Below are positions 15,257-24,136 of a stretch of 43,099 nt of DNA, piece by piece (within the stretch, counting starts at the first letter, position 1; every line of letters starts with the position of its first letter). The stretch spans positions 1-43,099 of the forward strand of contig DASXXM010000023.1 in the NCBI GenBank assembly GCA_036503065.1, given 5' to 3'. Source of the DNA: DATEPR01 sp036503065. Lineage in GTDB: Bacteria; Actinomycetota; Actinomycetes; Mycobacteriales; Pseudonocardiaceae. The notes beneath the pieces were generated by a model that worked only from the letters and a program-made list of their open reading frames with translations, was not told the origin of the DNA and did not search any database. The translations under genes and the position numbers were made by a program.

Positions 15257-17191
15257 TCAGCTCTTGCTCTTGGCTGCCGGCGCGATGCTGGTCAGCCAGC
15301 CCGCGTTCGGCGTGCCGATACCTGTCACGTCGTCCCAACCCGGTGCCAGCGCCAGGCTGGAGTCCTGGTTGAAGGTCCGGACGCTGTAGACAAGGCCGGC
15401 CGACGTGTCCAGGCCGTTGGCGAAGTCGATCCGGACCGCGCCCGGCGTCGGCGGGGTGCCCACCACGTCGGTGAACGTGCCGGCCTTCGCCTGGCTGTAG
15501 ATCGTCGGGTTGAGCAGGCCGACAGAGCCGCCCGCGTTCTGCAGGGTCAACGCGGTCATGCCGGCGAACAGCGGCGACGCGAGGCTGGTGCCGCCGATCC
15601 GGAACTCACCGTAGGCAGGGCCGGACGGGAAGCTCTGGGTGAGCCCGATCAGCATGCCCGTCGTCGGGTCGGCGTCCATCGCCACGTCCGGCACGGCACG
15701 GCCGACGGAACTGGGCGGCACCACGCCGTTCTGGTACGCGGGCCGGTTGAACAGCGCGGAGAAGCCACCGCCCGCGCCGTACAGGAAGCCGGTCGGCGCC
15801 CAGGTGTTGCTCGACGTCAGACCGAACCGGTTGACGCCCCAGCCGGTCTGCCACGCGATCGAGCCGTCGGCGCCGATCGCGGTGGACGTGCCGCCGACCG
15901 CGGTGACGAACGGGTCGGAGACCGGGAAGTCGGCCTGCTTCAGGCCGGTGTTGGCGAGTTCGTCGCCGTTGTCACCTGAGGAGAACATGAAGCTGATGCC
16001 CTGCAGCGCGCCCTGCATGAAGACCTGGTTGTAGGCCGGGATGATGCCGGCCGACGCGCCCTCCTCGACGCTGCCCCAGGAGTTGGTCACCAACTGGACC
16101 TTGTTCTCCGTGACGATCTTGCCCAGCATGTCGACCAGGCTGGTGTCGAAGCAGTCCTTGGCGGCGTAGTACCTGATCTTGGCGGCCGGCGCCATCGCGT
16201 GGACGGCCTCGATGTCGAGTGCTTCCTCGCTGGAGACACCGCTCGGGGCGCACGCCGGGTCGAAGTTGAACGCCGGGTGTGGCGCCTGGGTCAGCTGGCC
16301 CTTGGCGTAGGCGCCGTCACCGTGGTTGTTCGTGTAGGTCGCGGTGTCCGACGCGATGGTCGGCGACGCGAACCACAGCGTGGTGGCCACCGTGACGCCG
16401 GTGCCGTCGAGGGTGGTGTTGCCCTCGTAGGCGGCCCGGAACTGCGGGCCGGTGTAGCCGCACGGGGCGTAGGACAGCGTCTTGCCGTTGAACTTCGGCA
16501 ACGGGGTGGTGAAGTCGGCCTGGAACTTGGCCTGGATCTGGCCGTAGAAGATGGAGCATGGCCGCGCGTTGGCGAAGCCGGCGGGCGGCGGTGGCGTCGT
16601 TGCCGAGATCGTGTTGGCGTGCTTGGTGGTGTCCAGGCCGGTGACGGTCAGCACCTGGCCGGCAATGGCGACCGGCACGGACAGCGCGCCGGACGGCGCC
16701 TGCACGCTCTGCCCATCGTGCGTGTAGCGCTGGACGGACGTGCCGAACGCCGCCTGCGCCGCGGCGACCGTGCCCCGCACCGACAGGTACTGGTGGGCAG
16801 GCTCGACCCCGGTGACCTTGAGGCCGGACGAGGTCAGGAACGACGTGACCGAGTTGACCTCGGCGGTCGTCGGCGCGTAGGTCGCGTTGTACTGGGCCGG
16901 CGTGATGAAGTGCCGGTAGGAGGCGCTGCCGGGCGTCGAGACGGCGGCGACCGCCGCTTGTAACCGGGCGACGCCGCCGTTGGGCGCCAGATAGACCCGC
17001 AGGTTGACGGTGCCGGCGTTGTCGGCCTTGCCGACGTTCTTGGCATGAGCCATCCAGGCAGGCGCGCTGTTGGCGAGCATGGCACGGGCCTGTTGTTGGG
17101 TCGCGCCGGCCGTACCGGCCGTCGCTCCCAACACCAGGCCGGAGGCCGCGACGGCGCAGGTGACGCCGCGGAGGATCGCACGTCTGGACAT
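15257..17191 (-). CDS. Secreted sedolisin / kumamolisin-type S53 serine peptidase
   Basis: From ATG 17191 (TGGAG five bases upstream) the precursor is 644 residues. The N-terminus SRRAILRG followed by a hydrophobic stretch is a twin-arginine (Tat) signal. Residues ~50-200 are the pro-kumamolisin activation domain (FITPAQYNATYAPT...LKVTGVEPAHQYLSVRGT). The catalytic domain has Glu322 and Asp326 (SEEALD), oxyanion Asp407 (SSGDNG) and nucleophile Ser536 (GGTSLASP), with a C-terminal calcium site (WDDVTGIGTPNAG). It should be an acid-active endopeptidase matured outside the cell. The frame is open to 17269 but the extra 26 residues lack a start signal. Confidence 0.93.
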   Translation of the reverse strand: MSRRAILRGVTCAVAASGLVLGATAGTAGATQQQARAMLANSAPAWMAHAKNVGKADNAGTVNLRVYLAPNGGVARLQAAVAAVSTPGSASYRHFITPAQYNATYAPTTAEVNSVTSFLTSSGLKVTGVEPAHQYLSVRGTVAAAQAAFGTSVQRYTHDGQSVQAPSGALSVPVAIAGQVLTVTGLDTTKHANTISATTPPPPAGFANARPCSIFYGQIQAKFQADFTTPLPKFNGKTLSYAPCGYTGPQFRAAYEGNTTLDGTGVTVATTLWFASPTIASDTATYTNNHGDGAYAKGQLTQAPHPAFNFDPACAPSGVSSEEALDIEAVHAMAPAAKIRYYAAKDCFDTSLVDMLGKIVTENKVQLVTNSWGSVEEGASAGIIPAYNQVFMQGALQGISFMFSSGDNGDELANTGLKQADFPVSDPFVTAVGGTSTAIGADGSIAWQTGWGVNRFGLTSSNTWAPTGFLYGAGGGFSALFNRPAYQNGVVPPSSVGRAVPDVAMDADPTTGMLIGLTQSFPSGPAYGEFRIGGTSLASPLFAGMTALTLQNAGGSVGLLNPTIYSQAKAGTFTDVVGTPPTPGAVRIDFANGLDTSAGLVYSVRTFNQDSSLALAPGWDDVTGIGTPNAGWLTSIAPAAKSKS

Positions 17192-18112
17192 ACAGTCTCC
17201 ACAATCCAAGTAATCGCGTTCACGGTTGGAAAACCTCACGTACCCCCCCGACTGAGGACGCTCGATCACGCTACGTTGTCAGGGTGCGGTGAACCAGACC
17301 CATTCGATGGGTACCGATTACACGACTTCGGGGTAGGGTCACTCCCCGCTCTCCAACGTCCGGGTTCGATTCGTCGCTCCACTACGGACGAACAGCGCGA
17401 ACCGGGCACCACAGTCGGTCGTGACCTGACTGCGCGTGCAACCCACCTGGACGGCCCAACAATGGCGCAGACCGTCACCGAAAGGGGGCGGCCCACTCAT
17501 TCGAGTGCGCCGTTGCGGCATTCCCTCAAAAAGCATGTTCTCGTTGATCAACAGGCGAGGTGATGTATCGTGGTGGTGGCGTCGGCGCACGGCGTGGATG
17601 CCCACCGGAGGGTTTCGCAATGGTGGTCGCGGAATTCTGTGTTGGCGCTGTCCTCCTTTGTCCATCCGTGCTCGGGTCGGCTTTCGTCAAGGCGGCACAA
17701 TTGCTCTGGCTCGGGAGGCGAAGTTCTTCTACTGGATGAGCAAGGGGGCGCGGTGCACGAGGTTCACCCGAAGGTCGACTTCCGGCGCGAGGCCAAACCG
17801 TTTCTCACCACCGCCCCGGTTCGAATCCGTGCTCGCTGCCGGCCGGGCCGCCAAATGACCCGGTTGCCCTGCCAGAAACTCGGCCAGGCCGACTTCGGCT
17901 GCGGCCCGGCGGGTGCTCGAATCGGTCGCCGTACGTTCCTGATCGGTCTGACCGCTGTTTCAGATGGTGATCTCGTTGAGGGGCTCGACGCGATGGCACC
18001 GGAGTACATCGGCTTTGCTTGTGCCGCGCTGTTCGCCGCGCGTCGGTAGCCTGCTCTACCGGACGTGTAACCGGCGGTGACGCTCCGTCGTCGCTGTACA
18101 TTCGGGTCCGTG
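17192..18112. other. Long intergenic region with no convincing gene
   Basis: About 920 bp between the sedolisin start and the TPR operon. Short frames on both strands have amino acid compositions typical of random high-GC reading and no ribosome sites. Seen here: a 6-bp hairpin ACCCAT-TCG-ATGGGT (17298-17312), a GGTTCGATTC word near 17366 that mimics a tRNA T-loop but does not fold, and a base composition less GC-rich than the flanks across ~17500-18050. Confidence 0.6.
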
Positions 18113-18193
18113 ATGGCCACACCGGCGCCGCAGGGCGAACTGCCGCTCGACGACGCGGTGACCGAGGACTCGGACAATCGGTCCAGGGCATAG
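18113..18193 (+). CDS. Candidate 26-residue leader ORF of the TPR operon
   Basis: ATG 18113 opens a 26-codon frame (MATPAPQGELPLDD... ending DNRSRA) that stops 3 bp before the ATG of the 976-residue protein. It is acidic and proline-rich at its N-terminus. An in-frame GTG at 18110 and a TACATT box at 18097 would allow a leaderless transcript. It may be a real small gene, a leader coupling translation to the next gene, or chance. Confidence 0.35.
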   Translation: MATPAPQGELPLDDAVTEDSDNRSRA

Positions 18194-18196
18194 GGC

Positions 18197-21127
18197 ATGT
18201 GGTCCGCCCACGCGCTGCGCCGTGCCGCCAAGGCCGTCGCCGTGGGCGCGCGGTCACTGGGCGACGGCGACCTGGACGCGGCAGGCCGTGCCTATGCCGG
18301 CGCGTTGGCCACGGTACGCAAGCGGATCGGCCGGCACCCGGCGGCCGCCGGGCTGGCCGCCGCCGCGCATCTCGGTCTGGGGCGGGTACGCCTCGCGCAC
18401 GGCGACTTCTTCGCTGCCGATCAGGAGTTCCTTGCCGTGCAACAACTCCGGCCACATGACCTGGCCGGTTTCCACTGGGCCGGCTGCGCCGCCGCGCACC
18501 GGGCCGACTTCCCCCGCGCCGACTGGTACTTCACCGCCGCACTGGCCAGGGACCCGCTGTCCAGCAGGACGCTGGCACAACGTGGCCTGGTCCGGGTCCG
18601 GCTGGGCCAACCGGACGCGGCGCTGGCTGATCTCGAATCGGCCCGCCAACTGCACAACCACGAGCTGATCGTGCTGGCTGCCTTACATCTGCGTCGGCGG
18701 GACTGGGCCAGGGCCGAGGCGGTGCTGATCGCGGTGCCACCCGACCGGCGGCCGCCCGCGATGCTGGCCGATGCGCTGGCACGGCAGGAAAAGCACGAGC
18801 CGGCACTGGCAGCCTACGACCAGGCGATCGCGGCCGGTGACCGTTCCGCGGCCGTCCTGTTCCACCACGGCCTGGTCGCCTACCGGCTCGGCCGGTACGA
18901 GCAGAGCGTGCGGTCCTGGACCGAGCTGTGTCAACGCCACCCCATGGGCCGCAGCTACCAGGGCCTGGTGGTGCGCGCCGAATACGCGGCCGCGTGCCAA
19001 CTCGTCGACGCGGGCGAGTACGAGGCGGCGCTACCCAGGCTCGCCGCCGGACTCACCGCGCAACCGCCCGGTGCCATGGACGCGGCACTGGGCCTGCTGC
19101 GCCGGTACGCCGCGGCCGAGGCCGCCGACACCGGCGACCACGCGGGCCGTGCCCGAGCCAGAGCCCTGGTCGCCGACGCGGACGACCCGTGGGCGCGGGA
19201 TTTCCTGATCCTGCTCGACCTGCTGGACGGCCGGCCGCATGCGGCCGAACATGCCTGGGTCCGGATCAACGCCCAGCGACCCGCGGACGCCAGGACGCTC
19301 TACGCGCTGGGGCTGTGCTCGGCGGCACGTGGTGACAGCCGCGCCGCGCTGACCACGTTCGCCGTGCTGGCCAACGACGAATCGCCGGTGGTCGCCCGTC
19401 GGTCCCGGCGGGCGCTGGCCGCGTTGCGCATCCGGCACGGCGAGTGGGCCAGGGCCGCGGCGGCCATGGCGCCGTTGCCGGCAGGCGACCGGTGGCGGGC
19501 CGCGTTGCTGCCGGAATCCGCCTACCGCGCAGGCGATCCCGACCGCTACGCCGCGCAACTCGGCCCGTGGCTGGCCGCGGTACGTGCCGCCGCGGGCGAA
19601 CCGACGCCCGCCGTCGACGTGCTCTCCGGATCGGACGGCCCGCCTCGACTGCGCCGCGAACTGGCCCTGCTGGTCCGCAGGGCCGCGCTCGCCGACGTGG
19701 TCGAGGCACGCTGGGACACGGCCGCCGAACTGCTCTCCGTCAACGGGATCGGCCCGGCGCCGCCGGAGCGACCGGAACTCTTGCCCGGCGCCGTCCGGGT
19801 ACTCGGCGGCTCGCGCTCCGACGGCATCCGGCTCCTCGCCGACGCCTCCCGGCAGTACCCGCTGGACCGCAGGCTGACGCACACGCTTGCGTTGGCAAGG
19901 CTGCACACCGTGTCGGCCGCCGAGCCACGGCTGGATGGCCCCGACTGGGCGCGGTGCGTCGCCACCTGGGCGGCCATGCTGCACGACGACGGGTTCTGGG
20001 CCGGCGTGCTGTCCGATGCGGCCGGCCGCTACGGCGTCGACGTCCCCGATGACACGATCGAACCGCTGCGCATCGGGCTCCGCGACCTGCTGGCGGACCG
20101 GCTGCCGACCAGCGGCCCGCGCCCGGCCGCGCTGCTGTTCCAACGTGAACTGGCCGCGGCCGAGGTCCTGGCCGGTTACGGCGGACTGCCGCTGACCGAC
20201 GACGACGTCCTCGTGTGTGGCCCGCTGCGGCTGGCCGAACTCGGGCGGCACCAGGAGTTCGGCCGCTTCGCCGTGCGGACGGTCGCCCGACTGGCCGAGG
20301 AAATGGCCGAACTGATCGGCGCCGACCAGCCGGAGATGCGGCAAGAGGTGCGGCTGCTGGTGGCGATGCGGGACCAGTTCGTGCGCTGTTTCTCCGAACT
20401 CGGCTTCGCGCACTGCCTCCTGGTCGCCGACCAACCCGCGGCCGCGCTGCTCGAACTGGCCGACCTGCGCTGCCCGAACTGCCGCGCGGGCGCACCGCCC
20501 GCGGCCGCCGATGTCCCGCGCCCCTTGACCTGCCCGCCCGGCTGCGCAGGCTTCGAGCAGGAGAACCCGGCCTATGCCGGGCTGGTGGACGGCCGCGAGC
20601 AGTTGGCCCACGACGCCGTTGTCCTGACGGTGGACGCGTTGGGCGTGCTCAGCAGGCGGGATCAGCCGGAGCAGGCGATCCCGGCGTTGGAGACCGCGTT
20701 GCAGGTGCTGACCGGCGAGAACCGGGACCGGGTGGCCAGTTGGCTGGCCAGTCTGCTGACCGACCGGGGCGTCCGCGCGGCCAACGCGAACATGACCACC
20801 GAGAACACGAACACCGCGACAGACGACGACCTGCGCCGCGCCGTCAAGCTCGATCCACACCTGATCCGGGCGCGCGGTTCGCTGTGCGTGGTGCTGCGCA
20901 ACGGCCTGGTGCCACTACTGGAACAGGGCCGGGTGTCCGATGCGCTCCGCGTGCTGCGCGAGGTCACCGACCTGCTGACCGAGGGGTTGCGACTGGCGCC
21001 GGGCAACCAGGAGCTCACCCGGCTGCTGGACAAGGTGACGGTCGAGTACGACCAACTGTCCGAGGCACTCCACAGGGCCGGGCGGGAGAGCATGAGCACG
21101 AACAGCGGAGGGAGTGGGTCGGCGTGA
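18197..21127 (+). CDS. 976-residue TPR protein with a Cys4 cluster
   Basis: A soluble, helical protein without signal peptide or membrane segments. Residues ~15-250 contain at least five tetratricopeptide-like helix pairs (LGRVRLAHGDFFAADQEFLAVQQLRP, ADWYFTAALARDPLSSRTLAQRGLVRVRLGQPDAALADLESA, HHGLVAYRLGRYEQSVRSWTELCQ), and further degenerate repeats continue to ~450 and again at ~830-950. Cys759-x2-Cys762-x16-Cys779-x3-Cys783 (CPNC...CPPGC) could bind zinc. TPR proteins are scaffolds, so it probably assembles a complex. The ribosome site is weak, which favours coupling to the small ORF before it. The stop overlaps the next start (GTGA). Function not recognised. Confidence 0.85.
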   Translation: MWSAHALRRAAKAVAVGARSLGDGDLDAAGRAYAGALATVRKRIGRHPAAAGLAAAAHLGLGRVRLAHGDFFAADQEFLAVQQLRPHDLAGFHWAGCAAAHRADFPRADWYFTAALARDPLSSRTLAQRGLVRVRLGQPDAALADLESARQLHNHELIVLAALHLRRRDWARAEAVLIAVPPDRRPPAMLADALARQEKHEPALAAYDQAIAAGDRSAAVLFHHGLVAYRLGRYEQSVRSWTELCQRHPMGRSYQGLVVRAEYAAACQLVDAGEYEAALPRLAAGLTAQPPGAMDAALGLLRRYAAAEAADTGDHAGRARARALVADADDPWARDFLILLDLLDGRPHAAEHAWVRINAQRPADARTLYALGLCSAARGDSRAALTTFAVLANDESPVVARRSRRALAALRIRHGEWARAAAAMAPLPAGDRWRAALLPESAYRAGDPDRYAAQLGPWLAAVRAAAGEPTPAVDVLSGSDGPPRLRRELALLVRRAALADVVEARWDTAAELLSVNGIGPAPPERPELLPGAVRVLGGSRSDGIRLLADASRQYPLDRRLTHTLALARLHTVSAAEPRLDGPDWARCVATWAAMLHDDGFWAGVLSDAAGRYGVDVPDDTIEPLRIGLRDLLADRLPTSGPRPAALLFQRELAAAEVLAGYGGLPLTDDDVLVCGPLRLAELGRHQEFGRFAVRTVARLAEEMAELIGADQPEMRQEVRLLVAMRDQFVRCFSELGFAHCLLVADQPAAALLELADLRCPNCRAGAPPAAADVPRPLTCPPGCAGFEQENPAYAGLVDGREQLAHDAVVLTVDALGVLSRRDQPEQAIPALETALQVLTGENRDRVASWLASLLTDRGVRAANANMTTENTNTATDDDLRRAVKLDPHLIRARGSLCVVLRNGLVPLLEQGRVSDALRVLREVTDLLTEGLRLAPGNQELTRLLDKVTVEYDQLSEALHRAGRESMSTNSGGSGSA

Positions 21128-21549
21128 TCAAGGACCCGTGGACCGTCTGGTCGGGACCGTTTCCCTATGACGTCCTGGCCCCGGCCGGCGTGACACCGAA
21201 CATGTCGCACCGCGGCATGCAGGAGATCCCGGCCGACCTGCTGCCGCCCGAAAGCCGGCAGGCGTTGGAGGAACTGCGTTCGGTGCACCGCAGGCTGCTG
21301 GTGGACCTGGTGCTGTATCCGGTCGACCCGGCGGCCGAACTGGCGCACGTCGAGCGCGAACTGGCCACCCCCGGCGAGCCGCCGGAGGTGGCCGAGGCGC
21401 TGGAGTTCCGGCCGTCACCGCGGCAGGACTGGGCCGACGAACTGGGCGAACTGGACCTGCCGGAGCCGCAGGAAGTGCCCAGCTACGCGGAGTTCGACTC
21501 GGTGACCCCGGCCGGGCTGCTGGACGAGCTGATCAGGTTCGACCGGTGA
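21124..21549 (+). CDS. 141-residue conserved-looking orphan, coupled in the TPR operon
   Basis: The GTG at 21124 overlaps the TPR gene stop, and its own TGA overlaps the next GTG (21546), so it is translated as the middle member of a coupled trio. The start region reads MIKDPWTVWSGPFPYDVLAP followed by AGVTPNMSHRGMQEIPADLL, then a charged helix (QALEELRSVHRRLLVDLVLYPVDPAAELAHVERELA) and an acidic, proline-rich tail. No signal peptide or membrane segment. The DPW...GVTP...L pattern faintly recalls the start of a J-domain but there is no HPD, so I do not assign it. Probably an adaptor for the TPR protein. Confidence 0.75.
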   Translation: MIKDPWTVWSGPFPYDVLAPAGVTPNMSHRGMQEIPADLLPPESRQALEELRSVHRRLLVDLVLYPVDPAAELAHVERELATPGEPPEVAEALEFRPSPRQDWADELGELDLPEPQEVPSYAEFDSVTPAGLLDELIRFDR

Positions 21550-23384
21550 CCGACCGGGAACAGCAGGCCGAGGACCGCGAACTGAGCCCCCACACCGGTT
21601 ACACCAGGGCGCACTGGGAGGCGGTCGCGGATTCACTGCTGGCGGCCGCATGGCGGTGGGCAACACCGCACGGCGCCTTCCTGGACCTGCCGGGCCGGAC
21701 GTCGGCCAGCGGCGTCCGCTCCGACGGCCTCGAGGGCTACGCCCGCACGTTCCTCGCCGCCGCCTTTCGGGTGGCGGGTGCCGGCGGCGCGGATCCGCAC
21801 GGCTGGCTCGGCCGGTACGCCGAGGGGATCGACGCGGGCACCCGCACCCCCGGCCGCGACGATGCCGAGTCGTGGCCGTTGATCCTCGATCACCAGGTCG
21901 CGGGCCAGCCGATGGTGGAGTCGGCGTCCGTCGCGCTCGGCCTGCGGCTGACCCGGCCCTGGCTGTGGGACCGTCTCGACCCGGGCACCCGGGACCGGGC
22001 CGAACAGTGGCTGCGCGGCTGCCTGCGCCATGTGCCCGCACCGAACAACTGGTACCTCTTCCCGTACACCGTGGCCGGTTTCCTGGAATCCGTCGGCCGG
22101 GGCGACGCGGAGACCGCGCGGGCCCGCACGCGCGCCCGCGAACTGCTGGAGACGTGGTACCGCGGCCAGGGCTGGTACTCCGACGGCGACGGCCGCGCCT
22201 TCGACCACTACAACGGCTGGGCCCTGCACCTGTACCCGGTGCTCGACGCGCACCTGGCCGGCGAGGACACGCCGTACCAAGCCCGGCTGCGCGAACATCT
22301 GGAGAGCCTCACCCTGCTGTTCGGCGGCGACGGCGCACCGATCTACTTCGGACGGTCGTTGACCTATCGGTTCGCCACGACCGCCGCTGTCGCACTCGGT
22401 GCGGTCACCGGCCACACGCCGCTGGCGCCGGGCGCGTCACGCCGGTTGCTGAGCGGCACGCTGCGCTACTTCCTGGACCGAGGCGCGGTCGGCCCCGACG
22501 GCCTGCTGAGCCTTGGCTGGCACGGGCCACACCAGCAGACGCTGCAACGCTACTCCGGCCCGGCATCGCCCTACTGGGCTGCCAAGGCGTTCGTCGGCCT
22601 GCTCGCGCCAGCCGATCATCCACTGTGGACCGAGCAGGAACAGCCCATGCCGAGCGAAGGCCAGGACCGCGTGCTGGCCCTACCCGCACCGGGCCTGCTG
22701 ATCCAGACCGCCGACGGCATCGCAAGACTGCACAACCACGGCAGCGACAACGTCCGGCCGCACGGCCCCGAGGACGACGACCCCCTCTACACCCGACACG
22801 CCTACTCCACCCGCACCGGACCAACCGCCCGCACCAACGCCGCCGACAACCACGTCAGCCTGCTCGTCAACGGCGTCCGCAGCACCCGCCGGCACTGGCA
22901 GCCACTGGGCGCGGGCCACGGCGGCGACCGGGGCTGGGCCGCGTCCTGGCACCGACCGGTGTTCCCGACCGGCCCGTCGACGGTCCCCGGCCTGCGCGTG
23001 ACGAGCGTCGTCGTGGCCAGTGGCCGACACGAACTGCGCGTGCACCACGTGCTCGGCGCACCCCCCGGCGCCCGGATCGAGCAGACCGGCTGGGCAACCG
23101 GTCCGGACGACACCGTGCACTCGACCCTGTATCCGTTGCACGGCTGGACGGATCAGGACGAAGTACGGGCACCGGCCGGCACGGCGTTCACCCGTTGGGC
23201 ACTCCTGCCAAGGCTCACGGCCGAAGCGCGGGGCACGTTCGTGGCACTGGCCGCACTCACCGTCGATCCGGTCGATCTGTCCACAGTGGTCACCGACGTC
23301 GTCGTGGACGGCGACCACCTCACCGTTGTATGGGCGGACGGACCGACGACACGGATCACCTTCGACCCGCTCACGGTCGAGTGA
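21546..23384 (+). CDS. DUF2264 family protein, (alpha/alpha) toroid enzyme-like
   Basis: This 612-residue protein resembles the DUF2264 family: HWEAVADSLLAAAWRWATPHGAFLDLPG, DGLEGYARTFLAAAFRVAG, NNWYLFPYTVAGFLESVG, WYRGQGWYSDGDGRAFDHYNGWALHLY, FGRSLTYRFATTAAVALGA. The N-terminal ~380 residues should form an (alpha/alpha)6 barrel like those of unsaturated glycoside hydrolases and heparinases, and the C-terminal ~200 a beta-sandwich. No biochemical role of the family is known to me; a glycan-active enzyme is likely. There is no signal peptide, so it acts in the cytoplasm. Its start overlaps the stop of the 141-residue protein (GTGA). Confidence 0.83.
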   Translation: MTDREQQAEDRELSPHTGYTRAHWEAVADSLLAAAWRWATPHGAFLDLPGRTSASGVRSDGLEGYARTFLAAAFRVAGAGGADPHGWLGRYAEGIDAGTRTPGRDDAESWPLILDHQVAGQPMVESASVALGLRLTRPWLWDRLDPGTRDRAEQWLRGCLRHVPAPNNWYLFPYTVAGFLESVGRGDAETARARTRARELLETWYRGQGWYSDGDGRAFDHYNGWALHLYPVLDAHLAGEDTPYQARLREHLESLTLLFGGDGAPIYFGRSLTYRFATTAAVALGAVTGHTPLAPGASRRLLSGTLRYFLDRGAVGPDGLLSLGWHGPHQQTLQRYSGPASPYWAAKAFVGLLAPADHPLWTEQEQPMPSEGQDRVLALPAPGLLIQTADGIARLHNHGSDNVRPHGPEDDDPLYTRHAYSTRTGPTARTNAADNHVSLLVNGVRSTRRHWQPLGAGHGGDRGWAASWHRPVFPTGPSTVPGLRVTSVVVASGRHELRVHHVLGAPPGARIEQTGWATGPDDTVHSTLYPLHGWTDQDEVRAPAGTAFTRWALLPRLTAEARGTFVALAALTVDPVDLSTVVTDVVVDGDHLTVVWADGPTTRITFDPLTVE

Positions 23385-24048
23385 GCAGTCCGGTGATCAG
23401 CATCTCGAACACCTCGCGCAGGGTGGCCGTGAAGTCCAGTCGCAGTGCCGCCAGCGACGGGTCGGCGTCGTAGGCGGCCAGCATCGCGGCCGACGGGCGG
23501 GTGTGGGTCCACACGGCGCCGGTCACCATGATGGCCGCGCCCGCGAACCGGACCGCCGCGTGCTCGCCCAGTTCCGGCACCTGCCGGCGGAGCACGTCGG
23601 CCAGGGTGGTGACGCCGGCGATCGCGGCCCGTTTGAACCGGGCGGCGACCTGCGGGGAGATGTTGTGTTCCAGCACCGCGGCCTGCGCGCTGATCAGGTC
23701 GCACAGCACCGGGTGCCGCGCAAGCGATGCCGCGAGTGCGGCGGCGAGCTGGTCGCCGCGCCGTGCCGGCGTCGCCGCGGGATCGACGGCGGCGGTCAGT
23801 GTGTCGTCGAGTTGGTCCAGCCACTCGTGCGACCTGGCGTCCAGCAGCTCGAGCAGCACGGCCTCGCGGGACTCGAAGTAGCGCAGCACGTTGGACTTCG
23901 CCAGGCCGACGCGCCTGCTCAGCTCGTTGAGGCTGACCTGCGCCACCGGCATCTCGGTGAGCATCGCGGCGGCCGTGTCCATGATCATCCGTCGGCGCTC
24001 GGTCCGCTGCTCCGCGCTGCGCGCACGCTGGAATGACGTCATCGCCAC
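23371..24048 (-). CDS. TetR/AcrR family regulator of the divergent SDR gene
   Basis: A 225-residue protein (GTG 24048; ATG 24042 is an alternative) with the TetR helix-turn-helix at ~12-65 (RTERRRMIMDTAAAMLTE...VSLNELSRRVGLAKSNVLRYFESREAVLLELL). Its C-terminal domain matches the TetR_C group often paired with dehydrogenases. It ends convergently with the DUF2264 gene, overlapping its last 14 bases. Three AGACC-N3-GGTCT-type palindromes lie between it and the SDR gene, and it should repress both promoters. No clear ribosome site, so the transcript may be leaderless. Confidence 0.9.
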   Translation of the reverse strand: MAMTSFQRARSAEQRTERRRMIMDTAAAMLTEMPVAQVSLNELSRRVGLAKSNVLRYFESREAVLLELLDARSHEWLDQLDDTLTAAVDPAATPARRGDQLAAALAASLARHPVLCDLISAQAAVLEHNISPQVAARFKRAAIAGVTTLADVLRRQVPELGEHAAVRFAGAAIMVTGAVWTHTRPSAAMLAAYDADPSLAALRLDFTATLREVFEMLITGLLTRP

Positions 24049-24055
24049 AGTCTAC

Positions 24056-24068
24056 AGACCTCCGGTCT
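24056..24068. promoter_or_regulatory. TetR operator site 1 (AGACCTCCGGTCT)
   Basis: Palindrome with 5-bp arms and 3-bp centre, 8 bp upstream of the TetR start. First of three related sites. Confidence 0.7.
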
Positions 24069-24077
24069 CTTGTTAGA

Positions 24078-24090
24078 AGACCTTCGGTCT
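24078..24090. promoter_or_regulatory. TetR operator site 2 (AGACCTTCGGTCT)
   Basis: Same arms as site 1, 22 bp further on, which is about two helical turns. TGTTAG/CTAACA words flank the site. Confidence 0.7.
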
Positions 24091-24108
24091 GTTAGCGTGA
24101 CTCCTAAC

Positions 24109-24121
24109 AGACCGACAGTCT
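24109..24121. promoter_or_regulatory. TetR operator site 3 (AGACCGACAGTCT)
   Basis: One arm mismatch relative to sites 1 and 2, 31 bp from site 2 (about three turns) and 15 bp before the SDR start codon, overlapping its likely transcription start. Confidence 0.65.
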
Positions 24122-24136
24122 GATGGAGGAGTCACC

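Noticed and set aside
17360..17390. tRNA-like GGTTCGATTC word
   Set aside because: The flanking bases do not form a T-arm or acceptor stem and no D- or anticodon arm can be built upstream.
17570..18049. Possible 159-residue gene
   Set aside because: No ribosome site, no recognisable domain and composition unlike the genes around it.
19031..20860. 609-residue minus-strand frame inside the TPR gene
   Set aside because: Shadow frame with biased Arg/Gly/Gln composition and no recognisable motif.
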